64,000 nucleotides of DNA from Ceratothoa steindachneri. Its lineage: Eukaryota > Arthropoda > Malacostraca > Isopoda > Cymothoidae. The stretch lies in NCBI GenBank assembly GCA_963969495.1, contig OZ018319.1, positions 207,235,233 to 207,299,232 of the forward strand, read 5' to 3'. Below the pieces are notes generated by a model. It did not search any database. It was not told where the DNA came from and saw only the letters and a program-made list of their open reading frames with translations. The translations under genes and the position numbers were made by a program. How positions within the stretch are numbered: the stretch's first letter is position 1; every line of letters begins with the position of its first letter. Below, in pieces: positions 22,218-33,195 of this stretch.

Positions 22218-24085
22218 AAGCCCTGGCCCAAGAATATAGGGACCTGTCCGATGTAGTAGCGCTGACAGGCCCCAACCACAATATCCATAGACGCATAAGA
22301 CAGATAAAAGACGAACTTCAGACACTCATTACAGACGAACAAATACAGGTATGGAACAGACTAATTGAGGGACTTGACATAGAGAGAGACTCACGGACCT
22401 TTTGGCAGACATACAGACGTTTAAAAGGAAAACCCCCTCAAAAGAAAGTTGTACTCAAACATGACGATAAAGAAATTGACGAGAATACAGAGATTGAGGA
22501 AATTTTTAGGACATTCTGGTCCTCAATCTTTAAAATTACCCCCGAAGAAAACGACAACTATGACCTCGATTTCGAAAATAACATTATCCAACAACTAAAC
22601 ACACAAATACATAAAACCTTCCCTCATCACTGTGTGTCGCAGGAAAGAGCGATGGAGGGCTATGGGAGTAAAATAACTGCCCAAGAGCTCTCCATCGCAC
22701 TAAAATCCTTTCGTCAAAGAGCACCGGGTACCACGGGGCTGACCAGGGAAAATTTCATTAAGGCCCCGCCTAATGTTCTGAGTGGGCTACTTAACATCAT
22801 GAATGCCGCTCTGAACACAGGCTATTTTCCCGACCAGTGGAAAGTGGCCAAAATGATCTTCCTTCCCAAATCGGGAAAGCCCCCGGACTGCCCCGCAAAC
22901 TTCCGTCCGATATCTCTCTTAGAATTTGCTGGCAAAGTCTTCGAGAAGATATTGGCAAACAGGGTCAACTCTTTTCTTGATGAAGCCAACCTGCATAACG
23001 AGCAACAGCACGGCTTCAGAAAGAAAAGAGGGACTGACACGGCACTAGCCGTTATTACGGAAAAGCTTGCAAAGATCAAGGCAAGTAAAAGGCATGCCGA
23101 CCTGGTGCTCCGCGATGTCAGAAAAGCATTTGACAAGGTTTGGAAGAGAGGCTTGCAATTTAAGATCCTGCAAGTAGGCCTCGACCCCATTCTTGAAAGG
23201 ATTCTATGCGACTATATAATGGAGAGGAGAGCGTATATACAGATCAAAGAGTACAAAGGCCCCGAGTTCGAGCTCGAATCTGGGGTCCCACAAGGGGGGT
23301 GTCTCTCCCCCCTTTTATACAACATATATACACGTGACTTACCACAACCTCTTTCCGAAGGTACGATATACGTTCAGTTCGCTGACGATATATCGCAAAT
23401 TTGTACAGCCGCCTACGTTCACAGGGAATTTATGGCGAGAAATACGGCTAGGGAGATTTCCAACATCAACTCTTTCGAGAGAAAATGGAAGATTTCGACC
23501 AATGCCCAAAAATTCAAAATAATTCCCATGTTTCGCAAGACCTTCAACGATATACGGGTAGAGGGGGAGAGAATCCCCTACTGCTCAGAAGGGACGGTCC
23601 TGGGGCTCAAAATCACCACAGGGGGATACAAGTGTCATATCGAGCGGACAGTCGCGAATAGCAAGAGAGATTTGAGGGAGTTTTATAGGTTCATGGACCT
23701 TACTCGCTCAAATAAACTCAAGATATTCAATGCGTGCATTCGTTCGAGACTCTTGTACCCCCCGGTGCCGCTGAACGCGAGCGCCATAACCCACATTGCG
23801 AAACTACAAGTCATCCAGAACAAAGCGGTTCTACTTATTACAAATACCCGAAGAAGAGAACATAAAAGACAAAGGGAGCTCCACGACTCGGTTGGATTAA
23901 CTCCGATCAATGTGGCGCTCCACGAGAGAGCTAAGAGGATATGGCAGGCCATTGGCGCCCGCTTGACCCCTGAATTCTCTCGTACACACTTAGAAATCGA
24001 AGCAGACCGACAAAAAAGACCTTTTAGAAGTAGTAAACTACAGACAGACAATGACGTAATCCCAAAATACACCGGACAGAACTGA
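22214..24085 (+). CDS. LINE ORF2, reverse transcriptase part
   Basis: Continues ORF2 in the -1 frame relative to the endonuclease. From the ATG at 22214 (about 623 aa), reverse transcriptase motifs appear in order: RAPGTTGLTRENF, NFRPISLLEFAGKVFEKIL (finger), QQHGFRKKRGT, LRDVRKAFDKVW near residue 300 (motif A Asp kept), SGVPQGGCLSPLLYN near 355, VQFADDISQI near 388 (the catalytic Asp pair, FADD) and GLKITTGGY. The C-terminal region lacks an obvious RNase H domain. The enzyme would prime cDNA synthesis on the nicked target using its own RNA. All catalytic residues are intact, so only the join to the endonuclease is broken. No stop occurs over 1.87 kb. Confidence 0.9.
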   Translation: MKALAQEYRDLSDVVALTGPNHNIHRRIRQIKDELQTLITDEQIQVWNRLIEGLDIERDSRTFWQTYRRLKGKPPQKKVVLKHDDKEIDENTEIEEIFRTFWSSIFKITPEENDNYDLDFENNIIQQLNTQIHKTFPHHCVSQERAMEGYGSKITAQELSIALKSFRQRAPGTTGLTRENFIKAPPNVLSGLLNIMNAALNTGYFPDQWKVAKMIFLPKSGKPPDCPANFRPISLLEFAGKVFEKILANRVNSFLDEANLHNEQQHGFRKKRGTDTALAVITEKLAKIKASKRHADLVLRDVRKAFDKVWKRGLQFKILQVGLDPILERILCDYIMERRAYIQIKEYKGPEFELESGVPQGGCLSPLLYNIYTRDLPQPLSEGTIYVQFADDISQICTAAYVHREFMARNTAREISNINSFERKWKISTNAQKFKIIPMFRKTFNDIRVEGERIPYCSEGTVLGLKITTGGYKCHIERTVANSKRDLREFYRFMDLTRSNKLKIFNACIRSRLLYPPVPLNASAITHIAKLQVIQNKAVLLITNTRRREHKRQRELHDSVGLTPINVALHERAKRIWQAIGARLTPEFSRTHLEIEADRQKRPFRSSKLQTDNDVIPKYTGQN

Positions 24086-24216
24086 CAAAATACGAAGTAA
24101 TTCGCAGGTTCCTTTAGAATATCCAATTCAAATTAAAAATCACTTGAAAAACGCAAAAATAAAGTAAATTTTCACTTTCACTTTTTCAAAATCATATTAA
24201 TTAATTAATTAATAAA

Positions 24217-25359
24217 TCAATGCCCCTCAAAAACTTTTACTAAAGTCATAGCGGGAATAAAAACCCCGCCAAAAATAAAGGCTTGAATGCCTTAAGCAAT
24301 CAACCGATCAGTAGGATCGTAACCATAATTAAATTAAACATGTTTAATTTAATTATATAAACTATGGATTGTAATTCATAGTTTATCAAAAAATACACGA
24401 AACAACCACAAAGAACACAACTAACCGTACATTGACAGAGCTACCCTTTCACCAGGGATCTTTTTATTCTTTCTCCTACACACTATCTATTCTTTAAACT
24501 CACCCTTTAACCACTTTACTCTCTTACTATTCTCTCTCTAATTCTACCTATATTTCATCTCTTATTTTGTCCAATGTCCACTCTTTTACACGCATCACAC
24601 ACAGATCATCTGATTTTCTTCGTGAACTCTACGACCTAAGAGAAGTCTTAGCCTGCAAAGGAGGAAAAGTCGAGGGCTAGTCACTTCCAAGACCACTCCC
24701 GTTCACCACCGTTACCGAGGACGATACGATCCAGCAACCAACGAGATACCCCCCGGACCTAAATAGGAACTTCAATCACCCCCCTCTCCCCCCCCGAATA
24801 AAAAATCCTTTATTACCCAGGCGCGTCATTCTGATATGACGTGCTAACCTCCCCCCCCCATCCCTGCTCCTCCGTGATGTCTGGCTCCGTGAACGTGACT
24901 CTACACATATAGCTTCGTTGCAACTATGCCGTTCTACTTAGAAAAGGCATAATTGAAAACTCTGGGAAAAGGAGGTCTAAGGCTTACCCCGCTGCGGAAC
25001 CCAGAGGAAGAAGCAACCTGGTTTGGGATTCAGTTACAAACGCGGGGAGGCATAACAACCTACCCTGCGGCCACCGTCCAAGACCGCAGAGGGAGACACT
25101 TTCGTCTCTGTGAGATGTCGGACGTAACTGTTAAATAACCAAAACCCAATAGAGGGGGTGGGACCCCGACTGGAGTCAGTTGATTCTGGCTTCAGTCATC
25201 ATTAAATCCGCCATGTTTTTAAACCCTCTGAGGAGTCCAACCAGGTCCATACTCATCCATAACCCTTCACTACATCCGAGTCATGTTCACGGGGTCCTCA
25301 TTGGTAGGGCGGGGGTACGCCCAAACCAAAAGAGCAAAGCGTAAAGTGTTAGTAAAAAA
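24217..25359. other. Spacer between two LINEs with strong hairpins; 5' UTR of the second LINE
   Basis: Includes a perfect 32-bp palindrome at 24325-24356 (arm ATAATTAAATTAAACA) and, directly after it, a 10-bp stem (ATAAACTATG/CATAGTTTAT, 24357-24386). From about 24420 the strand becomes C- and A-rich like the coding strand of the second element, suggesting its 5' UTR starts there. Runs of 8-10 C occur near 24790 and 24860. No coding region is supported. Confidence 0.55.
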
Positions 25360-27244
25360 ATGGCAAACACCTCTCACCTAATATTAACACACACCACCGA
25401 ATCAACACCCGCTACAATCGACGACCACACACTATTGAACCTAGCCTCCACTCACGACACCCCGATCACTAACATTATTAAACTTCGCACAGGCCACAAG
25501 CTCGTCTTCTGCTCTCAGGAGGACGCGCTAACCTTCCATGAGAAGAACACCACCATACTCAACACACACAACCTAAAAACAAGACTCGCTGACGGTATCC
25601 TAAAGAGATACCAGATTCGAGTAACAAGGACCAACATTTTGTGGTTGGCCTTCACTAACAAGGACCTCCGCTCACATCTCCGTCCAGAGTAGGGGGGAGG
25701 AGGTCATCAAGGACCTGAACTTCAACAGGTCGAAGAACTGGGCAGTAATCACACTTTCCAGTGACACCACAAAAAAACATGCTGCTAGACCAAGGTATCA
25801 AGGTCTGCGGCACCCTCACAAACCCACAATACATCGAAAAACAACATAATATTAGACCTACACAATGCCACCGGTGCTACAAGACCAGAAACAACACCAG
25901 CACAGGCTCTGCAGACTTAATCTGCTCAAAGTGCAGTGTAGTGGGGCACCGCTACACGTCCTGCACCTCCACCACAGCCCTCTGTGCAAACTGTGGCGGC
26001 GACCACGTCGCCGTTTACCCCAGGTGCCCTTACCTAAGTAAGGCCCGACATGACGCCGTGGAGGCCATTTGGCGCCCACAACAAAATACACACACAACCA
26101 TACACTCCGCCCCCGCTCCCCCTCCTCTCACCAGAATATTCGCCGCTGCTGCCGGCGCTACGCTGCCTGCTCCTATGCCCTACCCCAGACGCACCCACCC
26201 CCCCCTGCAGCAACCACACCTCACCCACACATCCCATCATCCCCCACCCCAGCACACAACACTCAGAGACCCCCACTACTACCAACACCCACACACCACA
26301 CAACCACCCCCACCCCATTCTACACGCCCACCCCCACCCCACTCTACACACGCACCCCTATCCCACTCTACACGCCCACCCCCACCCCACTCTACACCCC
26401 CACCCCCACCCCACTATACACGCCCACCCCCACCCCACTCTACACCCCCACCCCCACCCCACACTACACAAGCGATAACACAAAAACTAAACTACACCTG
26501 GCCACCCTGCTCTCAGCGGTGGCAAAAGACATGTCGAGGGGCGACCCTCGCTTATATGCCAAACTGCTGAACACACTATTCGCCTCCAATGGCATAGAGC
26601 AGATCACCTTCCCTGAAAAGGTGTTCGCTCTAATAGACGAACACACATCCAGACCCGCACTCCTCCCCACCCCGATGGGTACACACCCCTTCCTGCCGGG
26701 AACCACTGCCCCCCACTTTCATCACGCTTTCCCCGCCACCTGTCCTGTCCCTGCACCATCCTCAGCCACTGCTCCCGCCTCTCTCCCAACCACCTCTCCT
26801 GCCCGCACCTCTTCCACCTCTCTATCAAAGCCCGCCTTCCTTCCACTACCACCACCCATCTCCGCCCCCTCTCCCACAGCTCCCACCATCTCCCCAACCC
26901 CCACTCTCACTCAGTCCACCACACCCCGTGCCAATCCAAAAAACCACACCCCAAAGCCCCATCCGCTCACACAGGCACGGGACAAACAAAACCCCCCCTC
27001 TTTTGTCGTTTCCACTCCTCCCTCGCTCCCTACTCCTCCTCCTCCCACTGCTTCTCACTCCACCCCTTCTCACTCCACTCCTTTTCACTCCACCCCTCCT
27101 CCTTCCCCTCCTACACCTCTGACTCCTTCCCCCTTACCCCCTCCTTCCACTCCTTCTCTTCCTACTCCTTCCCCCTCAATCCCCCCTTCTCCCCCCCTCC
27201 GCCGACCCAACCTGCTCTCTCCCCCGACACCCCTCCTCTCATAA
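25360..27244 (+). pseudogene. Second LINE, ORF1 (broken)
   Basis: The reading occupies three frames. An N-terminal part (25360-25692) stops at a TAG in a G-rich run. The zinc-knuckle part (from 25761) has CHRCYKTRNNTSTGSADLIC, CSKCSVVGHRYTSC and CANCGGDHVAVYPRC. Within a Pro-rich tract at 26300-26467 the meaningful frame changes again to one with LLNTLFASNGIEQITFP, which resembles NRMLVKNGLSEMWFP in the first LINE. After that comes a very long Pro/Ser/Thr-rich tail. The role would be RNA binding, as in the first element. The coding strand is rich in C and A and poor in G and T, which leaves several overlapping frames open; those other frames are shadows. Confidence 0.78.
26302..26467 (+). repeat. 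24-bp tandem repeat encoding PTPTPLYT
   Basis: About seven units of a 24-bp sequence (core CCCACCCCACTCTACAC) lie inside ORF1 of the second LINE. In one frame they encode an eight-residue repeat, PTPTPLYT; in another, PPPPHSTR. Because the unit is a multiple of three, expansion keeps the frame, and because the repeat has no stops in any plus frame, frame changes inside it are tolerated. Confidence 0.85.
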
Positions 27245-27417
27245 TCTGTACCTCTCCAACTATCTCTAGCCCTTCATCCTCCAGCTCTACGCCACCCCCC
27301 TCTGCCCCAAACTCCCCCCACCAAGACACCACCCCCTTCAAAGCCACCACCTCGACATCCACGCCCACAGAACACAATCCTCCATCCACTACGTCTCCCC
27401 CACCCAACAACACCGCC

Positions 27418-30171
27418 ATGACCAACACGAAACAAACATCTACACGAGTCAAGGTACTCGCCCCTCATGCCTCCTGGGCAATAACCAAGGAGAAAGGGAC
27501 AATACAAGGCAAGTCAGCCTCCCGCGCACTCCGACCAGACATAATACTCCTGAACTCCACCAACCTACACCCTCCCAACAACAGACTCCGCATTGCAGGC
27601 TATCACACCTACCTATTCCCACAGGCGCGGCACCTAGGATCTGCGATCCTAGTAAAGCGCAACATACACCACTCTCTCGTCAACACACATGACACCTCCT
27701 TTCTAGCCTGCAAAATTGACACAGACTCACTACAGACCACCACGAATACAGCTAAACTTAGAAGTCCCACTCTGGGCCCTATCAAACCACAACCTACCCA
27801 TCTTCTTTGCGGGGGACCTCAACGCTTTCCACCTGACACTCCTTTCTAACAACATGAACGATGCGGGTAGTTACTTGGCCAGTGCCTTGCGGCTATACCG
27901 CTGCGAGCACATCAGCCCGGCCTTCCCCACGTTCTTCGGTCCGCACAGAGGCACCACATCCCCGGATGTGGTCTTCCGCAACGACGATGCCACACGATTC
28001 TACACTCACATAACACCCGGTACCCACGTACTATCTGACCACATACCGATATGCCTTCTCATATCCACATCTCCCATACTCATCCCCACATCACCTCTAT
28101 ATGACTACAAGAACACAAACTGGGCAGAATTCAGGAATCACATATCCACAAACACACCACACAACCTCGACCAGGAGGACACCAATCCAGGACTAATAGA
28201 CCACCACTGGTGCTCACTTTTAGACACCATCACCACCGCACGTAACCTACACTCCCCACAAAAGAACTACACCTGCATAAAACACTTCACATTCTCAATA
28301 CACACACAGAGACTCATCACACAGTACAATAACCACTACATCAGATGCCCACGACAACACAACATAAACCAACTACGTGCCCGCATACTTTAGTGCGGGC
28401 AGCTAGATAGAAACCGGCAGTGGTGTGAGGTCGTCCGCATTGCGGACGTCACCCGTTGCATGGACCCTTCCTTCTTCTGGCGGTACGTAAAAAGGATGCT
28501 GGGTACTGAACCATCCAAACCAATTACACTCAAAATAAACAACCACACACTCACAGACACTAACAACATCCTCGACGCATTCAGGTCCCATTGGGACACA
28601 GTACACACGCACAACCCACCAAAACCACAGGCGCAGGAGCACTTCCAGGAAATCCAGGAGTGGTGTCGGGCTCACGCTCACGAGCTAACGCCTGCCCCCC
28701 TGATACGAATGGAGGTGCTCGATTACACGTCCACACTAACCCCTCCAATCACCGTCGAGGAAACAAAACACTACATAAAAACGACACCAAAACGCGCCTT
28801 CGGCCCCTCCGGTCTACCAGCCACACTCATACACAACCTCCCCGCAGACATATACCCCACACTCACACATCTATTCAACGCCTCACTAGCCTCAGGCCAC
28901 TTTCCCAAAATATTCAAATTCTCTCACAACATACTCCTACATAAACAGCACAAAGACCCAAAACACCCAAACAATTACAGGCCTATTGCTCTATTAGAGC
29001 ACCTAGGCAAAATACTCGAACGTATGGTCAACTGTCGTCTACAGGAGTTCCTGGAAGAGAGGGACTGGTTCTCCCCCCATCAATACGGGTTCAGGAGAGG
29101 CAGATCCACTCAGGCGGCCGTGACCATCGTTCACGACAGAATATACAAAAGAAACGATAGATACAACAAAAGACTCTCTCCGCCAGTAAGGACGTGGAGA
29201 AGGCCTTTGACAAGGTGTGGCACGAGGGAATCCGTTGGAAACTCGCCAACAACACGGAGTTACCTCTCTGCACCAGAAGGCTCCTCTCGCACTACCTCAC
29301 TGGACGGCGCTGCCACATCAGATACAACAACACCCTATCAAGACCCTTCACACCACGCTCATGCGTTCCCCAAGGAAGCGTACTGCCAACAACACTCTAC
29401 ATCTTGTTCAGAAACGACACCCCACGCCCCCTAGAAAACTGTGTTCTCACATACATAGTGGCCTACGCCAATGACGAGACCATTCTCGTCAGCGGCCGAG
29501 CCCCTGAATAAATCGCGCTCCACGCACAAAGAATACTAGACGAGAATACAGATTACGAGGATAAATGGCTTATTGCCACGAATCCTCAGAAGAAACAGAT
29601 GACACTCTACGGCGCTAGAGATCAATTCATGCACAACCTACAAATCTACTCACACACACCAGACATGATCCACCAAAACCCAATAAGGCTCGCATACACT
29701 CAGCGCACCAATTTCCTGGGAGTAACTTTCGACAAATCCCTCAGGTTCAATTTACACCAGAACATAATACAAGCAAGAGCCTCACGCACAAACGCATCGC
29801 TGGCTAGCTTCTACCCTGCGAGTAAAAAACTACAACTACACCTATACAAAGCACTCGTGCGTCCCATTCTCACGTACGCCCCGCTGTCGCTCGTAGCTGC
29901 GAGCGACACGTGGAAGCGAAAGGCTCAGCGCATTCAGAACTCTGCTCTGAAGCGCGCTTGCCGTTCGCCGCAGTACTCGAGAATGGACGCACTACACAAC
30001 AACAACAAATTAGCTCCTCTCAACACTTACGCTCATATCAGACTCACAAAACAACTCGACAAACTCACCACAGACCCACTTTACACCTCGCTACACGTGA
30101 GAAGGTACGTGATGGCGCCGCGATATCCCGCGGCCCACGAACACCCGCCGCCCATACCGTTCTTCGCATAA
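27418..30171 (+). pseudogene. Second LINE, ORF2 endonuclease-reverse transcriptase (dead)
   Basis: Endonuclease motifs: FFAGDLNAFH (about 27803), SPDVVFRND and LSDHIPI (about 28038). At the acidic position near the N-terminus it reads ILLNSTNL, without the Glu seen in the first element. Reverse transcriptase motifs: NNYRPIALLEHLGKILERM (about 28972), QYGFRRGRST, EKAFDKVW (about 29198), CVPQGSVL (about 29364), and YANDETI (about 29464) where YADD is expected, so a catalytic Asp is replaced by Asn. The frame shifts near 27800 and 29190, and stop codons interrupt it at 28391-28393 and 29509-29511. The C-terminal reading ends at 30171. Orientation, gene order and motifs match the first LINE, but the sequence is distant and much more C-rich. 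It cannot be active. Confidence 0.88.
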
Positions 30172-30850
30172 ACCAATAGGCATCATGAATAATGCGTTTC
30201 CGGATTAGCAATCAGCCCCCCCCCCTCCTGAATTGCCCCAAACCCTCGCCCAGTCAATACCACATAACCTACACCCTCACAACAACACATCGCTTCGGTG
30301 TATAGCCACCGACCTATCTATTCTCGCTGTCCTTTTCGTAAATGTTTTCCGCAACGCTCCTCTCTGACTACCTGACTGCCGTATCTCATACAGCGGTCCC
30401 TCTCTGTTCTTTCTATACACAAAAGTCAAGTCAGTTACTCTTGAAACCCGGATGAGTGGGACGCTTTCCCGTCCACAGAGGGTACTCCGCAACTGACATC
30501 TCGATGATTACGTGCCTTTCTGTCCCCAATGCCAGTAGAAGGATCTTCATCTATAGATTTTCAACACATTTTCACTTCCCCATCTTCAACATTTTCTTGG
30601 CAGATCTCTCCTCGTTGGTTTTCTTTTTTTTTCTGCCGCACAATAACCCTGAGAAATTTTATTTTTCTCAATTGTCACTTCTATTTTTTATATTATGTTC
30701 CTCTCTTCTTTCCATTTCCATCGTTTAAATTAGGGCTAACCCGGAGTGGACCACGCATAAGGATAATTCTAAGATTTTCTCGTTTTTTTATTCACCCTTT
30801 CTTCTCGTTTTTTTTATTCACCCTTTCAAGGCGATCATTATAATCCAGTC
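30172..30850 (+). repeat. LINE 3' flank and a dispersed retroposon fragment
   Basis: 30172-30430 is probably 3' UTR of the second LINE. From about 30540 a pyrimidine-rich block (CATTTTCACTTCCCCATCTT, then CAGATCTCTCCT) resembles 34665-34735 (CAATTTCACTTCCTCTATCT, then CAGATCTTTCCT). Together they suggest a further dispersed family, possibly the 3' end of the RTE/L1-like LINE whose RT relic lies at 35.2-36.3 kb. No coding potential. Confidence 0.45.
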
Positions 30851-32235
30851 ACAGGATTACTTTACGGCAATGATTGATGGCTGACCACAATCTAATCCTT
30901 ATTTGATTCCATTTCATAATTTCCTTTCCTCAATTTCAAAATAAAATTGCTAGCAAAACCATAAAGTCTATTTAATTTTTAAAATATATAATGGACAATA
31001 TTTCAATGGATACTAAGGATTTCAGTCCTACCCAACATCCTTCTCTAACACTTTCCATCTTCAAGGATGTAGTAGGATGTGATTAAATTTTGAATAATCT
31101 CTACTTTATGACAAAGTAGATACAACAAGAAAATCAAGCCTAAATTGCAAAATATTCCTACAAAAGAAAAAAAAACCCAGCCTATTTGAGTCTTCCCTTT
31201 TAACAAATATGATAAAACCATCTTGAGGCGATAGGAGACGAAAATAAATAAACCAAACACGCTTAAAAGAAATTAACAAAAGTCAACGCACGAGAGAAGG
31301 AAGAATCAAAGTTATGTTCAGTAAACACTTCCATAATTCGTATTCCGAAAAACACGAAGAAAAAGCGAGCCCGGCACAGAGACTAAAAAAATCCGAAGAA
31401 GCGAAACACTTTGCCTAATGCGGCTCCGTTGTTGTCGTTCTGTCAATAACTCTGAATAGTCGGTTCCATTCCATAAACAGGAATTCGCCCCGTCTTTGTT
31501 TTTAGGTTTTTGCCTTTCTCTAAGCATATTTCATCTCGATTAAACTCGGTTCTTCCTCTCTATAGAAGGAATCCTTTTGAAGTACACGGAATAAAACATC
31601 GACAACCCCAAATTATTATTAGTAGTGGTATTATTTCAAGATAACCAAACATCGGGTATAGATATATACGTACAAATAAGTTCCGCTTCGGATGTACGAA
31701 TGGCTATTCTATGAACGACCGTGTACATTAATCATTAGAAACATCTCATGAGACTTTTTAACCATAATTTGATCTTCCCTGGTGGTGACTGAGGCAATCC
31801 CAAGAGTTCTATAGAAGTGGCACGTCAATTATTACTTTACACTAATCGCACCGTTATATTTTCCCCATTTGCATAATCGTTTAAAACAGCGATGACTCGG
31901 CGACGTTAGGACCATTTGGGAGGGACGAAAACTTGAAATAGATAGTAGATAGATGATTTAATGTTGATGTATAATACAACCACTAACGGGGGCATTTTCT
32001 TTTAGGAAGTTTCTCTAAAGACGTGTAATGGCTCTGTTCCTCCTTCAAAGGACCATTTTCCTTCTCGGTATCTGAGATTGATATGATTTCCTATTGTGAT
32101 CCTTATCAATTTTTACCCTTTATCACGCTTCATTTTCCTATTTATCCATCTCCACTATCCACCTTTTCCTCATACGTCTCTAATACTATTTCTTTCCAGT
32201 GAGCTAAAATACTCTCGTTGGTATTTTTTTATTTC
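30851..32235. other. AT-rich gene-free stretch
   Basis: No supported feature; short open frames on both strands only. Confidence 0.5.
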
Positions 32236-32469
32236 CGATAAAAGATAAACCTGTGAACGTTGCAATGGCACTGTGTAGCTTAACCGGAGTGTACGTGTGG
32301 CAGGAATAATACTCATGCAGTTATCCGGCGTGAGTCGTAAGAGGCGGTTAAGCCCTGATAAGGGCTCTAGAATGGGAAGCTCCACCCTCAAAATGGGCGC
32401 GGATGTCACGGACGCCTTCCACTAATTTTAATCCGCGTCAATGTGTGAACACGAAGTGGATTGGTGGAG
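32236..32469. repeat. Possible dispersed-element segment (GTGAGTCGTAAGAGGCGG)
   Basis: The GTGAGTCGTAAGAGGCGG segment near 32330 and the nearby CCCTGATAAGGGCTC stem resemble a sequence I associate with LINE-related repeats in invertebrates. No second copy is present in this window, so the call is weak. Confidence 0.3.
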
Positions 32470-32997
32470 TGTGAAGGGAATATGTGATGAGAAAAAAGGG
32501 AGGGAGATTGAGTTTCTATGTGAGAACATGAAAATAAAGAAGTGGTGTAGGGTGAAGTGAATGGAGTGTAATCAGGTGTGTGATGGTGGTAGTAGTATAT
32601 AGGGTGTGATAGTGTTTTTGTGTGAGGCTAGGCATAAATATGGAAACTTAAAAAATATTTAGGTAAAACTTTGCGTGAGCGTAGTGTATAAATCCTGTAA
32701 TGAAAGAAGAGAAGCTGTGAAAGAGAGGGTGTGGAATAACGAGGCACGAGAGATGGATGGGAGTTGTAGATTGTAGTTCCTATGTGAGAACATGAAAATA
32801 AAGAAGAAATGGTGTAGGTTAAAGCGAATAGAGTGTAATCAGTTGTGTGATGGTTGTAGTGGTAAAAAGGGTGGTACACTACTTTTCGTGCCAGGACAGC
32901 CGTAAATATGGCAGATTAAAAATTATTTGGGTGAAATTGAAATAACCAAGGGTGAAACTTTGAGTGAGTGTGGTGTATAGCCCCTGTAATGAGAAAA
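32470..32997. repeat. 264-bp imperfect tandem duplication
   Basis: CTATGTGAGAACATGAAAAT begins at 32516 and again at 32780. Matching continues through GAGTGTAATCAG, AAATATGG and GTGTATA to CCTGTAATGA, giving a period of about 264 bp with substitutions and small indels. The block sits between the GTGAGTCG segment and the mariner. Confidence 0.82.
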
Positions 32998-33195
32998 GTA
33001 AAGCTTGAAAGAGTGGTCGATGGAATTTGGAATGTTTATGGGTTGATAGTTTTATGAGTTTTATGTGTTGATTTAAGTTTTGTTGACGTGATTCGTGGAC
33101 ATATTAAGAAACAATAATAAATAATGAGAGCAAATTTGCAAAGGTTAGGCTACGTCTCTTAACAGCGTAGACTATTAGGCTTTTGCTTAGGCTAC

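Larger units (their letters stand above)
19317..24216 (+). mobile_element. Near-complete Jockey-superfamily LINE (element 1)
   Basis: Contains ORF1 (19739-21292, nucleic-acid-binding) and ORF2 (21339-24085, endonuclease plus reverse transcriptase, split at 22204-22217). The 5' limit is not determined; the upstream sequence is treated as possible 5' UTR. After ORF2 a short AT-rich region ends in a run of ATTA units (24195-24214), a plausible 3' tail. The only obvious lesion in about 4.3 kb of coding sequence is the split, so this is the youngest autonomous-type element in the window. A second, related but decayed element follows in the same orientation. Confidence 0.75.

Noticed and set aside
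24950..25140. Possible rRNA fragment (GC-richer, GGAGGCATAACAACC)
   Set aside because: I could not match it to a conserved rRNA core, and it lies where the 5' UTR of the second LINE is expected.
25858..27507. Several long minus-strand Gly/Trp/Val-rich frames over the second LINE
   Set aside because: They come from the C-rich sense strand, which lacks stops on the opposite strand.
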